From Mytilus edulis (taxonomy: Eukaryota > Mollusca > Bivalvia > Mytilida > Mytilidae), in NCBI RefSeq assembly GCF_963676685.1, contig NC_092352.1, positions 27,733,117 to 27,797,116 of the forward strand: a stretch of 64,000 nt of DNA, given 5' to 3'. Shown here in pieces: positions 29,627 through 42,792 of this stretch. Position 1 is the first letter of the stretch; each line of letters begins with the position of its first letter. The notes beneath the pieces were generated by a model, which ran no database searches, was not told where the DNA came from, and saw only the letters and a list, made by a program, of their open reading frames with translations. Made by a program: the position numbers and the translations under genes.

Positions 29627-32600
29627 CGGCGTCCGAATACTTTTAGTTTTCGCACTCTAACTTTAGTAAAAGTGAATGGAAATCTATGAAATTTTAACAC
29701 AAGGTTTATGACCACAAAAGGAAGGTTGGTATTGATTTTGGGAGTTTTGGTCCCAACATTTTAGGAATTAGGGGCCAAAAAGGGCCCAAATAAGCATTTT
29801 CTTGGTTTTCGCACTATAACTTTAGTTTAAGTTAATAGAAATCTATGAAATTTTGACACAAGGTTTATGACCACAAAAGAACGGTTGGGATTGATTTTGG
29901 GAGTTTTGGTCTCAACAGTTTAGGAATTAGGGGCCAAAAAAGGGCCCAAATAAGCATTATTCTTGGTTTTCGCACAATAACATTAGTTTAAGTAAATAGA
30001 AATCAATGAAATTTAAACACAATGTTAATGACTACAAAAGGAAGGTTGGTATTGATTTTGGTAGTTTAGGTCCCAACAGTTTAGGAATTAGGGGCCAAAA
30101 AGGGACCCAAATAAGCATTTTTCTTGGTTTTCGCACCATAATGTTAGTATAAGTAAATAGAAATCTATGAAATTTAAACACAAGGTTTATGACCATAAAA
30201 GAAAGGTTGGGTTTGATTTTGGGAGTTTTGGTCCCAACATAATAAGGGGCCCAAAGGGTCCAAAATTAAACTTTTGTTTGATTTCATCAAAATTGAATAA
30301 TTGGGGTTCTTTGATATGCTGAATCTAACTGTCATGACTGTGTATGTAGATTCTTAACTTTTGGTCCCGTTTTCAAATTGGTCTACATTAAGGTCCAAAG
30401 GGTCCAAAATTAAACTTAGTTTGATTTTGACAAAAAATGAATCAGTTAGGTTCTTTGATATGCTGAATCTAAAAATGTACTTAGATTCTTGATTATTGGC
30501 CCAGTTTTCAAGTTGGTCCAAATCGGGGTCCAAAATTAAACTTTGTTTGATTTCATCAAAAATTGAATAAATGGGGTTCTTTGATATTCCAAATCTAACT
30601 GTGTATGTAGATTCTTCATTTTTGGTCCTGTTTTCAAATTGGTCTACACTAAAGTCCAAAGGGTCCAAAATTAAACTTAGTCTGATTTTAACAAAAATTG
30701 AAATCTTGAAGTTCTTTGATATGCTGAATCCAAAAATGTACTTAGATTTTTTATTATGGGCCCAGTTTTCAAGTTGGTCCAAATCAGGATCTAAAATTAT
30801 TATATTAAGTATTGTGTAATAGCAAGTCTTTTCAATTGCACAGTATTGCGCAATGGCAAGAAATATCTAATTGCACAATATTGTGAAATATCAAATTTTT
30901 TTTTAATTAGAGTTATCTTTCTTTGTCCAGAATAGTAAGCAAGAAATATCTAATTGCAAAATATTGTGCAATAGCAAGATTTTTTTTTTAATTGGAGTTA
31001 TCTTTCAGTTATTCAGTGATAACAAGCAGTTTTTTTACATCTTAATATTTTATGATGTATTTAAATGAGTAGTTATTGTTGCAAACTCCATTAGAAATTT
31101 TAATTGAGATTAGTTTTGGAATAAGGGAAAGGGGGATGTGATTAAAAAAATTGGGTTCAATTTTTCTCATTTGAAATTTCATAAATAAAAAAGAAAATTT
31201 CTTCAAACATTTTTTTGAGAGGATTAATATTCAACAGCATAGTGAATTGCTCTAAGAGAAACAAAAATTTTAAGTTCATTAGAACACATTCATTCTGTGT
31301 CAGAAACCTATGCTGTGTCAACTATTTAATCACAATCCAAATTTAGAGCTGAATCCAGCTTGAATGTTGTGTCCATACTTGCCCTAACCGTTCAGGGTTC
31401 AACCTCTGCGGTCGTATAAAGCTACGCCCTGCGGAGCATCTGGTTTTGTTTGTTAAATTATTAATGAAAATTTTATAGTGAAATTATAATTCACTTTTAG
31501 CAGTCAATCTGGTTCTATTTTACTTAAATAAGCAGAGAAACATGGTTGATGATTTTTATACGACCGCTTCAAATTTTTCGTCGTATATTGCTATCACGTT
31601 GGCGTCGTCGTCGTCGTCCGAATACTTTTAGTTTTCGCACTCTAACTTTAGTAAAAGTGAATAGAAATCTATGAAATTTTAACACAAGGTTTATGACCAC
31701 AAAAGGAAGGTTGGGATTGATTTTGGGAGTTTTAGTCCCAACATTTTAGGAATTAGGGGCCAAAAAGGGCCCAAATAAGCATTTTCTTGGTTTTCGCACT
31801 ATAACTTTAGTTTAAGTTAATAGAAATCTATGAAATTTTGACACAAGGTTTATGACCACAAAAGAACGGTTGGGATTGATTTTGGGAGTTTTGGTCTCAA
31901 CAGTTTAGGAATTAGGGGCCAAAAAAGGGCCCAAATAAGCATTATTCTTGGTTTTCGCACAATAACATTAGTTTAAGTAAATAGAAATCAATGAAATTTA
32001 AACACAATGTTAATGACTACAAAAGGAAGGTTGGTATTGATTTTGGGAGTTTAGGTCCCAACAGTTTAGGAATTAGGGGCCAAAAAGGGACCCAAATAAG
32101 CATTTTTCTTGGTTTTCGCACCATAATGTTAGTATAAGTAAATAGAAATCTATGAAATTTAAACACAAGGTTTATGACCATAAAAGAAAGGTTGGGTTTG
32201 ATTTTGGGAGTTTTGGTCCCAACATAATAAGGGGCCCAAAGGGTCCAAAATTAAACTTTTGTTTGATTTCATCAAAATTGAATAATTGGGGTTCTTTGAT
32301 ATGCTGAATCTAACTGTCATGACTGTGTATGTAGATTCTTAACTTTTGGTCCCGTTTTCAAATTGGTCTACATTAAGGTCCAAAGGGTCCAAAATTAAAC
32401 TTAGTTTGATTTTGACAAAAAATGAATCAGTTAGGTTCTTTGATATGCTGAATCTAAAAATGTACTTAGATTCTTGATTATTGGCCCAGTTTTCAAGTTG
32501 GTCCAAATCGGGGTCCAAAATTAAACTTTGTTTGATTTCATCAAAAATTGAATAAATGGGGTTCTTTGATATTCCAAATCTAACTGTGTATGTAGATTCT

Positions 32601-35600
32601 TCATTTTTGGTCCTGTTTTCAAATTGGTCTACACTAAAGTCCAAAGGGTCCAAAATTAAACTTAGTCTGATTTTAACAAAAATTGAAATCTTGAAGTTCT
32701 TTGATATGCTGAATCCAAAAATGTACTTAGATTTTTTATTATGGGCCCAGTTTTCAAGTTGGTCCAAATCAGGATCTAAAATTATTATATTAAGTATTGT
32801 GTAATAGCAAGTCTTTTCAATTGCACAGTATTGCGCAATGGCAAGAAATATCTAATTGCACAATATTGTGAAATATCAAATTTTTTTTTAATTAGAGTTA
32901 TCTTTCTTTGTCCAGAATAGTAAGCAAGAAATATCTAATTGCAAAATATTGTGCAATAGCAAGATTTTTTTTTAATTGGAGTTATCTTTCTTTGTCCAGA
33001 ATCAACTTAAATCTTTGTTATATACAATATACAATGTATATTCACTTTTTACTACCAACTGATAAATTAAAATAATCTTTACCATTCAGTGATAACAAGC
33101 AGTTTTTTTACATCTTAATATTTTATGATGTATTTAAATGAGTAGTTATTGTTGCAAACTCCATTAGAAATTTTAATTGAGATTAGTTTTGGAATAAGGG
33201 AAAGGGGGATGTGATTAAAAAAATTGGGTTCAATTTTTCTCATTTGAAATTTCATAAATAAAAAAGAAAATTTCTTCAAACATTTTTTTGAGAGGATTAA
33301 TATTCAACAGCATAGTGAATTGCTCTAAGAGAAACAAAAATTTTAAGTTCATTAGAACACATTCATTCTGTGTCAGAAACCTATGCTGTGTCAACTATTT
33401 AATCACAATCCAAATTTAGAGCTGAATCCAGCTTGAATGTTGTGTCCATACTTGCCCTAACCGTTCAGGGTTCAACCTCTGCGGTCGTATAAAGCTACGC
33501 GCTGCGGAGCATCTGGTTTTGTTTGTTAAATTATTAATGAAAATTTTATAGTGAAATTATAATTCACTTTTAGCAGTCAATCTGGTTCTATTTTACTTAA
33601 ATAAGCAGAGAAACATGGTTGATGATTTTTATACGACCGCTTCAAATTTTTCGTCGTATATTGCTATCACGTTGGCGTCGTCGTCGTCGTCCGAATACTT
33701 TTAGTTTTCGCACTCTAACTTTAGTAAAAGTGAATAGAAATCTATGAAATTTTAACACAAGGTTTATGACCACAAAAGGAAGGTTGGGATTGATTTTGGG
33801 AGTTTTAGTCCCAACATTTTAGGAATTAGGGGCCAAAAAGGGCCCAAATAAGCATTTTCTTGGTTTTCGCACTATAACTTTAGTTTAAGTAAATAGAAAT
33901 CTATAAAATTTTGACATAAGGTTTATGACCACAAAAGAAAGGTTGGGATTGATTTTGGGAGTTTTGGTTCCAACAGTTTAGGAATTAGGGGCCAAAAAAG
34001 GGCCCAAATAAGCATTATTCTTGGTTTTCGCACAATAACTTTAGTTTAAGTAAATAGAAATCAATGAAATTTTAACACAAGGTTTTATGACCACAAAAGG
34101 AAGGTTGGTATTGATTTTGGGAGTTTTGGTCCCAACATTTTAGGAATTAGGGGCCAAAAAGGGCCCAAATAAGCATTTTCTTGGTTTTCGCACTATAACT
34201 TTAGTTTAAGTTAATAGAAATCTATGAAATTTTGACACAAGGTTTATGACCACAAAAGAACGGTTGGGATTGATTTTGGGAGTTTTGGTCTCAACAGTTT
34301 AGGAATTAGGGGCCAAAAAAGGGCCCAAATAAGCATTATTCTTGGTTTTCGCACAATAACATTAGTTTAAGTAAATAGAAATCAATGAAATTTAAACACA
34401 ATGTTAATGACTACAAAAGGAAGGTTGGTATTGATTTTGGTAGTTTAGGTCCCAACAGTTTAGGAATTAGGGGCCAAAAAGGGACCCAAATAAGCATTTT
34501 TCTTGGTTTTCGCACCATAATGTTAGTATAAGTAAATAGAAATCTATGAAATTTAAACACAAGGTTTATGACCATAAAAGAAAGGTTGGGTTTGATTTTG
34601 GGAGTTTTGGTCCCAACATAATAAGGGGCCCAAAGGGTCCAAAATTAAACTTTTGTTTGATTTCATCAAAATTGAATAATTGGGGTTCTTTGATATGCTG
34701 AATCTAACTGTCATGACTGTGTATGTAGATTCTTAACTTTTGGTCCCGTTTTCAAATTGGTCTACATTAAGGTCCAAAGGGTCCAAAATTAAACTTAGTT
34801 TGATTTTGACAAAAAATGAATCAGTTAGGTTCTTTGATATGCTGAATCTAAAAATGTACTTAGATTCTTGATTATTGGCCCAGTTTTCAAGTTGGTCCAA
34901 ATCGGGGTCCAAAATTAAACTTTGTTTGATTTCATCAAAAATTGAATAAATGGGGTTCTTTGATATTCCAAATCTAACTGTGTATGTAGATTCTTCATTT
35001 TTGGTCCTGTTTTCAAATTGGTCTACACTAAAGTCCAAAGGGTCCAAAATTAAACTTAGTCTGATTTTAACAAAAATTGAAATCTTGAAGTTCTTTGATA
35101 TGCTGAATCCAAAAATGTACTTAGATTTTTTATTATGGGCCCAGTTTTCAAGTTGGTCCAAATCAGGATCTAAAATTATTATATTAAGTATTGTGTAATA
35201 GCAAGTCTTTTCAATTGCACAGTATTGCGCAATGGCAAGAAATATCTAATTGCACAATATTGTGAAATATCAAATTTTTTTTTAATTAGAGTTATCTTTC
35301 TTTGTCCAGAATAGTAAGCAAGAAATATCTAATTGCAAAATATTGTGCAATAGCAAGATTTTTTTTTTAATTGGAGTTATCTTTCAGTTATTCAGTGATA
35401 ACAAGCAGTTTTTTTACATCTTAATATTTTATGATGTATTTAAATGAGTAGTTATTGTTGCAAACTCCATTAGAAATTTTAATTGAGATTAGTTTTGGAA
35501 TAAGGGAAAGGGGGATGTGATTAAAAAAATTGGGTTCAATTTTTCTCATTTGAAATTTCATAAATAAAAAAGAAAATTTCTTCAAACATTTTTTTGAGAG

Positions 35601-38600
35601 GATTAATATTCAACAGCATAGTGAATTGCTCTAAGAGAAACAAAAATTTTAAGTTCATTAGAACACATTCATTCTGTGTCAGAAACCTATGCTGTGTCAA
35701 CTATTTAATCACAATCCAAATTTAGAGCTGAATCCAGCTTGAATGTTGTGTCCATACTTGCCCTAACCGTTCAGGGTTCAACCTCTGCGGTCGTATAAAG
35801 CTACGCCCTGCGGAGCATCTGGTTTTGTTTGTTAAATTATTAATGAAAATTTTATAGTGAAATTATAATTCACTTTTAGCAGTCAATCTGGTTCTATTTT
35901 ACTTAAATAAGCAGAGAAACATGGTTGATGATTTTTATACGACCGCTTCAAATTTTTCGTCGTATATTGCTATCACGTTGGCGTCGTCGTCGTCGTCCGA
36001 ATACTTTTAGTTTTCGCACTCTAACTTTAGTAAAAGTGAATAGAAATCTATGAAATTTTAACACAAGGTTTATGACCACAAAAGGAAGGTTGGGATTGAT
36101 TTTGGGAGTTTTAGTCCCAACATTTTAGGAATTAGGGGCCAAAAAGGGCCCAAATAAGCATTTTCTTGGTTTTCGCACTATAACTTTAGTTTAAGTTAAT
36201 AGAAATCTATGAAATTTTGACACAAGGTTTATGACCACAAAAGAACGGTTGGGATTGATTTTGGGAGTTTTGGTCTCAACAGTTTAGGAATTAGGGGCCA
36301 AAAAAGGGCCCAAATAAGCATTATTCTTGGTTTTCGCACAATAACATTAGTTTAAGTAAATAGAAATCAATGAAATTTAAACACAATGTTAATGACTACA
36401 AAAGGAAGGTTGGTATTGATTTTGGGAGTTTAGGTCCCAACAGTTTAGGAATTAGGGGCCAAAAAGGGACCCAAATAAGCATTTTTCTTGGTTTTCGCAC
36501 CATAATGTTAGTATAAGTAAATAGAAATCTATGAAATTTAAACACAAGGTTTATGACCATAAAAGAAAGGTTGGGTTTGATTTTGGGAGTTTTGGTCCCA
36601 ACATAATAAGGGGCCCAAAGGGTCCAAAATTAAACTTTTGTTTGATTTCATCAAAATTGAATAATTGGGGTTCTTTGATATGCTGAATCTAACTGTCATG
36701 ACTGTGTATGTAGATTCTTAACTTTTGGTCCCGTTTTCAAATTGGTCTACATTAAGGTCCAAAGGGTCCAAAATTAAACTTAGTTTGATTTTGACAAAAA
36801 ATGAATCAGTTAGGTTCTTTGATATGCTGAATCTAAAAATGTACTTAGATTCTTGATTATTGGCCCAGTTTTCAAGTTGGTCCAAATCGGGGTCCAAAAT
36901 TAAACTTTGTTTGATTTCATCAAAAATTGAATAAATGGGGTTCTTTGATATTCCAAATCTAACTGTGTATGTAGATTCTTCATTTTTGGTCCTGTTTTCA
37001 AATTGGTCTACACTAAAGTCCAAAGGGTCCAAAATTAAACTTAGTCTGATTTTAACAAAAATTGAAATCTTGAAGTTCTTTGATATGCTGAATCCAAAAA
37101 TGTACTTAGATTTTTTATTATGGGCCCAGTTTTCAAGTTGGTCCAAATCAGGATCTAAAATTATTATATTAAGTATTGTGTAATAGCAAGTCTTTTCAAT
37201 TGCACAGTATTGCGCAATGGCAAGAAATATCTAATTGCACAATATTGTGAAATATCAAATTTTTTTTTAATTAGAGTTATCTTTCTTTGTCCAGAATAGT
37301 AAGCAAGAAATATCTAATTGCAAAATATTGTGCAATAGCAAGATTTTTTTTTAATTGGAGTTATCTTTCTTTGTCCAGAATCAACTTAAATCTTTGTTAT
37401 ATACAATATACAATGTATATTCACTTTTTACTACCAACTGATAAATTAAAATAATCTTTACCATTCAGTGATAACAAGCAGTTTTTTTACATCTTAATAT
37501 TTTATGATGTATTTAAATGAGTAGTTATTGTTGCAAACTCCATTAGAAATTTTAATTGAGATTAGTTTTGGAATAAGGGAAAGGGGGATGTGATTAAAAA
37601 AATTGGGTTCAATTTTTCTCATTTGAAATTTCATAAATAAAAAAGAAAATTTCTTCAAACATTTTTTTGAGAGGATTAATATTCAACAGCATAGTGAATT
37701 GCTCTAAGAGAAACAAAAATTTTAAGTTCATTAGAACACATTCATTCTGTGTCAGAAACCTATGCTGTGTCAACTATTTAATCACAATCCAAATTTAGAG
37801 CTGAATCCAGCTTGAATGTTGTGTCCATACTTGCCCTAACCGTTCAGGGTTCAACCTCTGCGGTCGTATAAAGCTACGCGCTGCGGAGCATCTGGTTTTG
37901 TTTGTTAAATTATTAATGAAAATTTTATAGTGAAATTATAATTCACTTTTAGCAGTCAATCTGGTTCTATTTTACTTAAATAAGCAGAGAAACATGGTTG
38001 ATGATTTTTATACGACCGCTTCAAATTTTTCGTCGTATATTGCTATCACGTTGGCGTCGTCGTCGTCGTCCGAATACTTTTAGTTTTCGCACTCTAACTT
38101 TAGTAAAAGTGAATAGAAATCTATGAAATTTTAACACAAGGTTTATGACCACAAAAGGAAGGTTGGGATTGATTTTGGGAGTTTTAGTCCCAACATTTTA
38201 GGAATTAGGGGCCAAAAAGGGCCCAAATAAGCATTTTCTTGGTTTTCGCACTATAACTTTAGTTTAAGTAAATAGAAATCTATAAAATTTTGACATAAGG
38301 TTTATGACCACAAAAGAAAGGTTGGGATTGATTTTGGGAGTTTTGGTTCCAACAGTTTAGGAATTAGGGGCCAAAAAAGGGCCCAAATAAGCATTATTCT
38401 TGGTTTTCGCACAATAACTTTAGTTTAAGTAAATAGAAATCAATGAAATTTAAACACAATGTTTATGACCACAAAAGGAAGGTTGGTATTGATTTTGGGA
38501 GTTTAGGTCCCAACAGTTTAGGAATTAGGGGCCAAAAAGGGACCCAAATAAGCATTTTTTTTGGTTTTCGCACCATAACTTTAATATAAGTAAATAGAAA

Positions 38601-38923
38601 TCTATGAAATTTAAACACAAGGTTTATGACCATAAAAGGAAGGTTGGTATTGATTTTGGGAGTTTTGGTCCCAACAGTTTAGGAATAAAGGGCCCAAAGG
38701 GTCCAGATTTAAACTTTGTTTGATTTTATCAAAAATTGAATAATTGGGGTTCTTTGATATGCCGAATCTAACTGTGTATGTAGATTCTTAATTTTTGCTG
38801 TTTTCAAATTGGTCTACATTAAGGTCCAAAGGGTCCAAAATTAAACTTAGTTTGATTTTAACAAAATTTGAATCCTTGGGGTTCTTTGATATGCTGAATT
38901 TAAAAATGTACTTAGATTTTTAA
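29533..38923 (+). repeat. Tandem array of about 2-kb 'TATACGACC' elements (C1-C5)
   Basis: Element starts at 29533, 31553, 33626, 35932 and 38005; ends at 31445, 33518, 35824 and 37897. C5 continues beyond two insertions. Each has the hairpin TATACGAC...GTCGTATA, a GTCGTC run, 3-6 cores of about 130 bp (GGAATTAGGGGCCAAAAA), cores of 130-160 bp with TCCAAAATTAAACTT, TTGCACAGTATTGCGCAAT repeats and the 3' end TCGTATAAAGCTACG. A common spacer of about 107 bp separates them. The 4379-bp segments 29.69-34.06 and 34.06-38.44 kb are near-identical by eye. The 142-codon minus-strand frames inside are identical in all four full copies. Confidence 0.9.
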
Positions 38924-39871
38924 CCGGATTTTTGTGACAAAAATGTCGGTTATTGATTTGGGGATGTACGGCGGGCAGGCGGGCGGTCGGTCGGGCGGTC
39001 GGTCGGGCGGGCGGGCGGGAATCAAATGTTGTCCGTGCATTAACTCATGAACCGTTCAACCAAAGCTTTTAAAATTTTAATATGTTGTTACTGACAACTA
39101 AATGAAGGTCAAGTTCAATAATGGTGATTTTGACTTTTACCGTTCAGGAGTTATGGTTCTTGAAAGATTGAAAAATGGAGTTTACAGTCGTGTCCGTGCA
39201 TTTACGCATGAACTGTTCTACCTAAGCTTCCAAAATTTTAATATGTTGTTACTGATGACAAAATGGAGGTCAAATTCAATAATGGCGATTTTGACTTTTA
39301 CCGTTCAGGAGTTATGGTTCTTGAAAGATTGAAAAATGGAGTTTCCAGTCGTGTCCGTGCATTTACGCATGAACTGTTCTACCTAAGCTTCCCAAATTTA
39401 AATATGTTGTTACTGATGACAAAATGGAGGTCAAGTTCAATAATGACGATTTTGACTTTTACCGTTCAGGAGTTATGGTTCTTGAAAGATTGAAAAATGG
39501 TGTTTCCAGTCGTGTCCGTGCATTTTCTCATGAACCATTCAACCAAAGCTTTTGAAATTTTTATATGTTGTTACTGATGGCAAATTAAAAGTCAAGTTCA
39601 ATTATGACGATTTTGACTTTTACTGTTCAGGAGTTATGGTTCTTGAAAGATTGTGAAATGGCGTTTCCATTCATGTTGTTGCATTTACTCATGAACCATT
39701 CAATCTAAGCTTTTCAAATTTTAAGATGTTGATACTGATGACAAAATGGAGGTCAAATTTGATATTGACGATTTTCACTTTCACCATTCATCAGTAATGG
39801 TTCTTGTGATATTGCCAGGACACAAATAAATATTAATAAATCCGGTTTGCTGTCGTTGTGACAGCCTCTTG
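38924..39871 (+). mobile_element. 948-bp pearl-like element flanked by TTAA
   Basis: Hairpin AACCGGATTTTTGTGACAAA...TGTCGGTT, then a GGCGGGCGGTCGGTC run, then four or five 161-bp tandem cores containing TTCAGGAGTTATGGTTCTTG. The 3' hairpin is GCTGTC...GACAGC, ending CTCTTG. TTAA stands on both sides (38920-38923 and 39872-39875), and the array element C5 resumes after it. Confidence 0.75.
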
Positions 39872-40051
39872 TTAATTATTGGCCTAGTTTTCAAGTTGGT
39901 CTAAATGGGGGTCCAAAATTAAACTTTGTTTGATTTCATCAAAAATTGAATAAATGGGTTCTTTGATATGCCAAATCTAACTGTGTATGTAGATTCTTAA
40001 TTTTTGGTCCAGTTTTCAAATTGGTCTACATTAAGGTCCAAAGGGTCCAAA
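39872..40051 (+). repeat. Continuation of array element C5 (middle part)
   Basis: TTATTGGCCTAGTTTTCAAG through GGTCCAAAGGGTCCAAA matches the order of cores in C1-C4 directly after the point where C5 stops at 38923. It is cut again at 40051 by the 18.2-kb insertion. Confidence 0.75.
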
Positions 40052-40520
40052 AACACTGGACACTTTTAATTTGCAAAACACTCATTTGCAAATCCGCCGC
40101 CGCCTCAAACAAGAGCCACAATATCATGTATATAACCAAAATGTGCGGAATTACATGGGATTCAACAATTTCATTGGTTTTCAACTGTTACTTTTATATT
40201 TATTTTGCTATTTGATTTATAAAAACATGGGATTTTCAATATCCCATGGGACAGGGCAAAATCCCATGGGATTGACCATTATCCCATGGGATTTTGGTTA
40301 AATCCCATGGGATTTTTTTTTGTCCCATGGGATAATTGTAGTCCCATGGGATATTTGTTGTCCCATGGGACAAAAAAAATCCCATGGGATTATAATTATC
40401 CCATGGGATTTTTAATATCCCATGGGACAAATTAAAATCCTATGGGATTCTAATTATAAATATATAGATATAAATATACAGTAATGAGTATGTTACAATG
40501 TATTCTATTTGGTAGTAAAT
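40052..40520 (+). repeat. Left terminal inverted repeat with 10 TCCCATGGGA palindromes
   Basis: Outer tip AACACTGG, then TTTGCAAATCCGCCGCCGCC, about 150 bp of unique sequence, then ten TCCCATGGGA units every 19-21 bp (about 40240-40425) with unlike 8-10-bp spacers. It then has an ATAAATATATAGATATAAATA segment. The inverted partner is 57795-58262. Confidence 0.85.
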
Positions 40521-41003
40521 TATTATAAGATGAATCTTTTTAATTGAATATTCTTTTTTTCTTTGGAAATGTTAATTTAGCATATTGTTCTATAACTGTT
40601 CAAACTAAACTTTTAGACAACAAAGCAGATAATATAAGTATCAATATATGTTTATTCATGAATTATAGAATACTTTCTTGAAACACAATTATTTACCATT
40701 TGAAATCAATAAAAACTCTATTATTAAGCTTAACATACTAGTAGCTATTTAAGTAAATCTATTTTTTTCACAATATCCCTCCACACAAAACATTAATAGT
40801 TTCTTATCATCCAGCATTGTTTGATGGTATAGTCAACTTTTTGGTCATCCAGCACAGAACTTTGACATTATTGTGGTTTCAATATTTTTTTATATTTAAA
40901 AGAACTTCAAATCATTGACTGAGTGATGAAAATAATAACTGATCCAACTTTTGTCTTTGAATTTATTCTGGTCTTGTTTCTATGTTTTCTTCATTTATTT
41001 TAG

Positions 41004-41084
41004 GTGGTGAATTTCAATCCTTCTGAAAAAGAACCAATAAAATCTAAAGTAATGTATTATACAGAATTGTTTGCATACATGTAG
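41004..41084 (+). CDS. Possible orphan terminal exon inside the 18.2-kb element
   Basis: Acceptor TTTATTTTAG then 27 codons (VVNFNPSEKEPIKSKVMYYT ...) to TAG, with AATAAA 17 bp after the stop. I do not recognise the product, and no upstream partner exon was found. It is a weak call that may be chance. Confidence 0.2.
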   Translation: MVNFNPSEKEPIKSKVMYYTELFAYM

Positions 41085-41313
41085 CAATAATATGATTTTC
41101 AATAAAAATAGCTATGCAGTATGGATTTTACTGATTGTTCAAGATTGTCCAGTGTCATCAGTTGCTAACCTCCTACATTCTTTGGTCTCTGATGGAGGAT
41201 TGTCAAATTAGCAATATACCACATCTTCCTATTCTAATACTATATAACAATCGATTAATTTCTTCTTCTTTATAACATTTGGGTATTTTCCAAAGTTATA
41301 TACATAATATATA

Positions 41314-41522
41314 TACTGTAAATTCAGAAATTAATGCGAGGTTTTTTTTATTGCGAAAAATGCAAAAGAGTTGTAAACGCAATAATTTAAACTCGCATTA
41401 TGAAATATTGTATATGGATTAAACAGGATTTTTCTCAAAATCGTAAAATTTAAAATCGCATTTAAGTCTAAAATGACAGAATCGAAATAATAAATGCACG
41501 CAATAATTTATGAATTTACAGT
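41314..41522. mobile_element. MITE with TACTGTAAATTCAGAAATTA ends
   Basis: TACTGTAAATTCAGAAATTA and the inverted TAATTTATGAATTTACAGT bound 209 bp with an inner CGCAATAATTTA pair. It is the same family as 17469-17662. Confidence 0.65.
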
Positions 41523-42789
41523 TTAAAGATCAATGTTAAAACTTTAGACAACTATAATAACATTCCATTATTCACAAGAATTTGCAATATATTATACAAA
41601 ATGCAGACAACAGAAACAATAATTTTTTAAGCTTTTGACAGATTTCAATTTGTGTTTTATTTCAATGAAAAAATACCTTGAACTCTTTGAACATATTGGA
41701 AATTATAACATTGATACAAAAAAAATTATATTGTTTTATCCTTATTTTTTGTGTTGTTGGCTTGCTGTCTCATTTTAATATACATTTATACATACATCAA
41801 TAATCTTCTTCTTAATTAAAAGTAAAAATGGGATATTTTTGATTTTGATAATCTCAAAACATTATAGTTCTATTGAATAACTTATTACCAAGTTCAAAAA
41901 CACCAATATGTTTGATATTAATTTTAAGACATGTATAAATGTTCCAGACCATACCAGTATTTGGACCTTACGTTAACGGTCCAGAACATAATAAAAGTAT
42001 ACACTAAGACTTACAGTCCCACCATATGTGTACAGTCAGACCATTTGAGTATACTTCTACTGTCTAGTACCAGCTCGACCAAACCTGTGTTTTTATTTCA
42101 AATGAATTAAACTTTTTGTATTTATCTATTAAAGATTTCAGTTATGTTGATCTGTACTGTACATTTGTTTCTAATAAACTTGACGAACTTCTTAAAATTG
42201 GGCAGACAGTCCAAATACTTGTATGTTCTGGAACATAAACATGATTAACAAGCATTTGGAAGGATGTCATGCTAGAATCCCATTAATATTGAGTACTAAA
42301 TTTTGAGTATATACATGTAAATCCACAAGTTACTTACTGAAATTCATGGCGAACACTCACCAAAAACTTAAAAGAGGATACAATTTAGAGGAAAGACTGG
42401 ACAGATGAATGCACTAACAATATCAAAACAGAGCATAAAACTTACCGAAAACAAGATGTTTTACATTTATCCTTCAGGAGCAGGATAATTGAAAAGTGTT
42501 TTTTTTTCTTTCTCTGCCGTCCATCATACATGTATAACCTTTGAATTCATTCATGCAAAATATGAAAATCTGCAAAGGTAGGACCTTGAACCTCAGCTTA
42601 TACACATTTTGAATTTTGAACTGCATACTTGTCCTTTTCATCTTGCTGACAACCTAAACATAAAAAAATTATAAAAACATAATTCTAGATTGACTTTGTG
42701 GTTTTTTTTTTGTTGGTACACACAATTTTCCCAACTTTAAAACGAAAACATCATCACCAAATAGGAGGTCATACTAACCTCCGAAATAT
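41523..42789. other. Giant-element interior, nothing recognised
   Basis: AT-rich sequence. CCAGACCATACCAG / GTCAGACCATTTGAG / TAGTACCAGCTCGACC resemble each other weakly around 41945-42085. No gene seen. Confidence 0.35.
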
Positions 42790-42792
42790 TTA

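Noticed and set aside
30354-37146. A 142-codon minus-strand open frame repeated identically at 30354, 32339, 34733 and 36718
   Set aside because: It is the translation of the tandem ~130-160-bp cores of the repeat element; the protein itself is internally periodic in step with the DNA repeat and the frame is broken in older copies (11649, 58263).
39102-39493. Two similar 76-codon frames 161 bp apart
   Set aside because: They are successive 161-bp tandem cores of the 948-bp element, not genes.
40235-40430. CRISPR-like repeat-spacer array
   Set aside because: The repeats are 10-bp palindromes with 8-10-bp spacers, mirrored in a second arm, in a eukaryotic genome with no cas genes.
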